A DNA stretch of 16,163 bases from DATAEY01 sp038199035. GTDB lineage: Bacteria; Actinomycetota; Thermoleophilia; Solirubrobacterales; Solirubrobacteraceae. The position numbers were made by a program, and so were the translations under genes. Location: assembly GCA_038199035.1 (NCBI GenBank), contig JBBPZM010000045.1:1-16163 (forward strand), read 5' to 3'. The notes under the pieces are model-generated. The model was not told the origin of the DNA, did not search any database, and worked only from the letters and a program-made list of their open reading frames with translations. Below, piece by piece: positions 13,145 to 16,163 of this stretch (position 1 is the first letter of the stretch; the number at the start of each line of letters is the position of its first letter).

Positions 13145-15569
13145 GGCGTCCGGCGGGGACCCGTCCGGCGAGGTGGCCTTGCCGCCGGCGCTCCCGGTGC
13201 TGCCGCTGCGCGAGATCGTCGCCTTCCCCGAGACCGTGCTCCCGCTGGCCGTCGGCCAGGAGCGCTCGATCGCGCTGGTCAACGACGCCCTGGCCGCCAA
13301 CCGCATGGTCACGCTCGTGGCCTCGCGCAACCCCGAGAACGAGTCGCCGTCGCCGAGCGAGCTCTACGACGTGGGGGTCGTCGGGGTCATCGCGCGCATG
13401 CTGCGCGCCCCCGACGGGTCCCAGCGCATCCTCGTCCAGTGCGCCCAGCGGGTGGCCATCTCGCGCTGGGTGCGCGAGCAGCCCTACCTGTTCGCCGAGA
13501 TCGTCGAGGCCCCCGACGTGATCGACGAGACGCCCGAGCTGCTGGCGCTCGCGCGCAACGTCCAGCGCACGTTCGGCGAGATCGTCGACCAGGTGCCCTA
13601 CCTGCCCGAGGAGCTCCAGGTCGCGGTCACCAACGTCGACGAGCCCAGCGCGCTCTCGCACCTCATCGCCGGCGCGCTGCGGATCAAGGCCGAGGACAAG
13701 CAGGCGCTGCTCGAGCAGGTCGACGTGACCAAGCGCCTGCGGCGCCTCTCCGAGATCCTCGCCGGCGAGCTCGACCTGATCTCGATCGGCTCGCGCATCC
13801 AGTCGCAGGTCCAGTCCGAGCTCGACAAGGGCCAGCGCGAGTACTTCCTGCGCCAGCAGCTCAAGGCCATCCAGGAGGAGCTGGGCGAGGGCGACGAGAT
13901 GGCCGCCGAGGCCAACGAGCTGCGCGAGCAGCTGGACGCGCTCGAGCTGCCCGAGGAGGCGCGCCGGCAGGTCGACCGCGAGCTGTCGCGCCTCGAGCGC
14001 CTGCCGCCGGCGGCGGCCGAGCACGGGGTGATCCGCAGCTACCTGGAGTGGATCGCCTCGCTGCCGTGGAGCACCTCGACCGAGGACAACCTCGATCTCG
14101 GGCATGCGCGCGAGGTCCTGGACGCCGACCACTTCGACATCGAGGCGGTCAAGGACCGCATCCTCGAGTTCCTGGCCGTGCGCAAGCTCAAGCCCGATGC
14201 CCGCGGCTCGATCCTGTGCTTCGTCGGCCCGCCGGGCGTGGGCAAGACGTCGCTGGGACGCTCGATCGCCGGGGCGCTGGGGCGGCGCTTCGAGCGCATC
14301 TCGGTCGGCGGCGTGCGCGACGAGTCCGAGATCCGCGGCCACCGGCGCACCTACATCGGCGCGATGCCCGGCACGATCATCCGCGCGCTGCGCGACGCCG
14401 GCTCCAACAACCCGCTGTTCATGATCGACGAGATCGACAAGATGGGCGCCGACTTCCGCGGCGACCCGGCCAGCGCGATGCTCGAGGTCCTCGACCCCGA
14501 GCAGAACGCCTCGTTCCGCGACCACTACCTCGACCTGCCCTTCGACCTCTCGAACGTCATGCTCGTGACCACCGCCAACGCCCTGGACACCGTGCCCGGC
14601 CCGCTGCGCGACCGCATGGAGGTCATCCAGCTCGCGGGCTACACCGAGGAGGAGAAGCTCCAGATCGCCCGGCGCTACTTGGTGCCCCGCCAGATCGAGC
14701 GCAATGGCCTGACGACCGGCAAGATCCAGATCGGCGACGCCGCGCTGCGGGCGGTCATCTCCGACTACACCCGCGAGGCGGGCGTGCGCGGGCTCGAGCG
14801 TGAGATCGGGACGATCTGTCGCAAGGTGGCGCGCCAGGTGGCCGAGGGCCAGCTCCAGCGGCGCCTGAACGTCTCCGAGAAGCGCGCGCGCGAGCTGCTG
14901 GGCCGCCGGCGCTTCTTCTCGGAGGCGCGGCGGCGCACCCGCCAGCCGGGCGTGGCCACCGGGCTGGCCTGGACGCCCGCCGGCGGCGACGTCCTCTTCA
15001 TCGAGGCCACGGCGATGCCGGGCACGGGCAAGCTGACGATCACCGGCCAGCTGGGCGAGGTCATGCGCGAGTCAGCCCAGGCCGCGCTCTCCTACGTGCG
15101 CGGGCACGCGCACGAGCTCGTCCCCGACCTGCCCGAGGACTGGTTCTCCAAGCACGACATCCATGTCCACGTGCCGGCCGGGGCGATCCCCAAGGACGGC
15201 CCAAGCGCGGGAATCACCATGGCCACCGCGCTGATGTCGCTCGTCTCCGGCCGGCCGGTGCGCGACGAGGTGGCGATGACCGGCGAGATCACCCTGACCG
15301 GTCAGGTGCTGCCCATCGGCGGCCTCAAGGAGAAGGCGCTGGCCGCTCAGCGCAGCGGCTTGCGCTGCGTCATCGCGCCCCGCCTCAACGAGCAGGACGT
15401 CGAGGACGTCCCCGAGCACCTGCGGGCGGACATCGACTTCGTGTGGGTCGACCAGATCGGCGCCGTGCTGGCCGCCGCCTTGGAGGACGGTCGCCCCGCG
15501 GCCGCGCGGGGGGGCCGCCGCCCCCGGGTGGTGACGCCCGAGCGGCGGGCGGCGCACGCGCGAGCCTGA
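13116..15569 (+). CDS. lon: ATP-dependent protease Lon (LonA type)
   Basis: AAA+ serine protease of 817 residues that degrades misfolded and regulatory proteins in the cytoplasm. An N-terminal LAN domain (about 28-230) starts ALPVLPLREIVAFPETVLPL. A coiled-coil linker has QREYFLRQQLKAIQEELGEG. The AAA+ module has Walker A GPPGVGKT (371-378), Walker B LFMIDEIDKM and sensor LVTTANALDTVPGPLRDRME. The proteolytic domain has PKDGPSAGIT with Ser697 and GGLKEKALAA with Lys740, 43 residues apart as in E. coli Lon. Full length and intact. An Arg/Ala-rich tail ends the protein. The start GTG 13116 has AAGGGGG about 7 nt upstream. It is downstream of hsp20, a proteostasis pairing. Confidence 0.97.
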   Translation: MIELHEGAPQASGGDPSGEVALPPALPVLPLREIVAFPETVLPLAVGQERSIALVNDALAANRMVTLVASRNPENESPSPSELYDVGVVGVIARMLRAPDGSQRILVQCAQRVAISRWVREQPYLFAEIVEAPDVIDETPELLALARNVQRTFGEIVDQVPYLPEELQVAVTNVDEPSALSHLIAGALRIKAEDKQALLEQVDVTKRLRRLSEILAGELDLISIGSRIQSQVQSELDKGQREYFLRQQLKAIQEELGEGDEMAAEANELREQLDALELPEEARRQVDRELSRLERLPPAAAEHGVIRSYLEWIASLPWSTSTEDNLDLGHAREVLDADHFDIEAVKDRILEFLAVRKLKPDARGSILCFVGPPGVGKTSLGRSIAGALGRRFERISVGGVRDESEIRGHRRTYIGAMPGTIIRALRDAGSNNPLFMIDEIDKMGADFRGDPASAMLEVLDPEQNASFRDHYLDLPFDLSNVMLVTTANALDTVPGPLRDRMEVIQLAGYTEEEKLQIARRYLVPRQIERNGLTTGKIQIGDAALRAVISDYTREAGVRGLEREIGTICRKVARQVAEGQLQRRLNVSEKRARELLGRRRFFSEARRRTRQPGVATGLAWTPAGGDVLFIEATAMPGTGKLTITGQLGEVMRESAQAALSYVRGHAHELVPDLPEDWFSKHDIHVHVPAGAIPKDGPSAGITMATALMSLVSGRPVRDEVAMTGEITLTGQVLPIGGLKEKALAAQRSGLRCVIAPRLNEQDVEDVPEHLRADIDFVWVDQIGAVLAAALEDGRPAAARGGRRPRVVTPERRAAHARA

Positions 15570-15587
15570 GCCGGGAAAAAGCCCACG

Positions 15588-15614
15588 TTGCGCTCGTGCG
15601 TCCGCGGGTATGCT
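15588..15614 (+). promoter_or_regulatory. Weak promoter candidate between lon and the last gene
   Basis: TTGCGC (15588-15593) and TATGCT (15609-15614, fits TAnnnT) lie in the 83-bp gap after lon, but the spacer is only 15 bp. It may allow separate expression of the last gene. Confidence 0.25.
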
Positions 15615-15652
15615 CAGCCCGAAGGCAACGCAACCGGCCTCGAGGGAGATCC

Positions 15653-16111
15653 ATGGCAGCAGCACGCAAAGGCGCGGCGAAGGCGGGCAAGAAGGCCGCC
15701 AAGGCCGCAGGCACGAACCCGTACATCCAGCGTCTGGTGTCCGACGCGGACCTTCGCGACGACATCCGCGACGCGCTGGACCACACCCGCAGCGCCTACG
15801 ACCGGCTGGCCAACGGCAAGAAGCCGGCCAAGGCGCTCATGGACGACAAGAAGCTCCAGAAGGAGCTGCGCGAGGCGGCGACGGGGCTGCGCGACGTCGG
15901 CGTGAGCCTGCGCGAGGGCCCCAAGCGCAAGCGCAAGCGCCGCGGACTCGGCAGCCTGATCCTGCTCGTCCTGGTCGGCGGCGGACTGGCCATCGGCCTC
16001 AGCGAGGGCCTGCGCAAGAAGGTCCTCGACGCTCTCTTCGGCGCCGAGGAGGAGTTCGAGTACACCTCGACCACGACCCCGCAGCCCTCTCCGCAGACCA
16101 CGCCGGCGTAG
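15653..16111 (+). CDS. Basic single-helix membrane protein of unknown function
   Basis: Protein of 152 residues, not recognised. The Lys/Ala-rich N-terminus (1-20: repeated AAK/KK, histone-H1-like) precedes a helical region 22-88 with NPYIQRLVSDADLRDDIRDA and KKLQKELREAATGLRDVG. A strongly basic KRKRKRRG (91-98) leads into one hydrophobic helix (about 99-117), a short amphipathic stretch and an acidic then Thr/Pro-rich tail. The positive-inside rule puts the N-terminus in the cytoplasm and the T/P tail outside. The ATG at 15653 has a good GAGGGAG 5 nt before it. It follows lon on the same strand, possibly as a separate transcript. The basic end could contact nucleic acid or lipid; this is inference only. 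Confidence 0.85.
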   Translation: MAAARKGAAKAGKKAAKAAGTNPYIQRLVSDADLRDDIRDALDHTRSAYDRLANGKKPAKALMDDKKLQKELREAATGLRDVGVSLREGPKRKRKRRGLGSLILLVLVGGGLAIGLSEGLRKKVLDALFGAEEEFEYTSTTTPQPSPQTTPA

Positions 16112-16133
16112 GCGCGGGCTGAACTGGCTTGCC

Positions 16134-16163
16134 GTCGAGGGCGTCCCGCGGGACGCCCTCGAC
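16134..16163 (+). terminator. Perfect 30-nt palindrome, probable transcription terminator stem
   Basis: The last 30 bases are exactly self-complementary (two 15-nt halves), able to form a 13-bp GC-rich hairpin with a CGCG loop, 22 bp after the last stop codon. A downstream T-tract, if any, is outside the window, and the palindrome might extend further. Confidence 0.65.

Noticed and set aside
12795..14525. 576-codon open frame on the minus strand
   Set aside because: Antisense to hsp20/lon; the His/Asp/Leu/Gly/Arg-rich translation is typical of GC-rich shadow frames and lon is unambiguous.

Overview
The window is very GC-rich, with mostly GTG/ATG starts, Shine-Dalgarno-led short operons and stop/start overlaps. 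It reads as an actinobacterial chromosome. The group 1h-type hydrogenase, the Asp23/DUF2273-type cluster and the small Cys-rich and basic one-helix proteins suggest the Thermoleophilia/Solirubrobacterales side, but that placement is inference from protein style. No tRNA, rRNA, insertion sequence or CRISPR array was seen.

Left part (1-3994, all minus strand): a [NiFe]-hydrogenase maturation operon running hypC, a second HypC-like gene, hypD, hypE, hypA, then the hydrogenase small subunit (hhyS), which is cut by the window edge. Genes overlap by 4-11 bp or lie within 29 bp of each other. HypC/HypD build the Fe(CN)2CO unit, HypE makes cyanide on its C-terminal Cys, and HypA delivers nickel. The product is probably a high-affinity H2-oxidising enzyme with an Asp-ligated proximal cluster. 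The large subunit, hypB and hypF are not in the window. A good sigma-70 promoter candidate and an inverted repeat lie upstream.

Centre left (4247-7873, plus strand): a compact cluster divergent from hyp. It holds an ECF sigma factor, a soluble zinc-finger anti-sigma-like domain fused to an Asp23/Gls24 domain, a free Asp23 protein, a very small ORF, a divergent Asp23-like protein, two two-helix membrane proteins with cytoplasmic Asp23-like tails (DUF6286/AmaP-like) and a small DUF2273-like membrane protein. This is the most unusual part: the sigma/anti-sigma pair appears built into a membrane-anchored Asp23 envelope-stress scaffold. A candidate ECF-type promoter precedes the free Asp23 gene.

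Centre (7945-12531): a translationally coupled SRPBCC protein and atypical SDR (minus), a 77-residue Cys-rich protein with its own promoter candidate (plus), a CPA1-type Na+/H+ antiporter (minus) divergent from an RNase Z-like metallo-beta-lactamase-fold hydrolase (plus), and a coiled-coil/low-complexity protein (minus) overlapping the hydrolase end.

Right part (12632-16163, plus strand): an hsp20 - lon proteostasis pair joined by a curious 29-bp imperfect tandem repeat that creates a 10-codon coupled mini-ORF, then a basic one-helix membrane protein, and a perfect 30-nt palindrome (probable terminator) at the very end.
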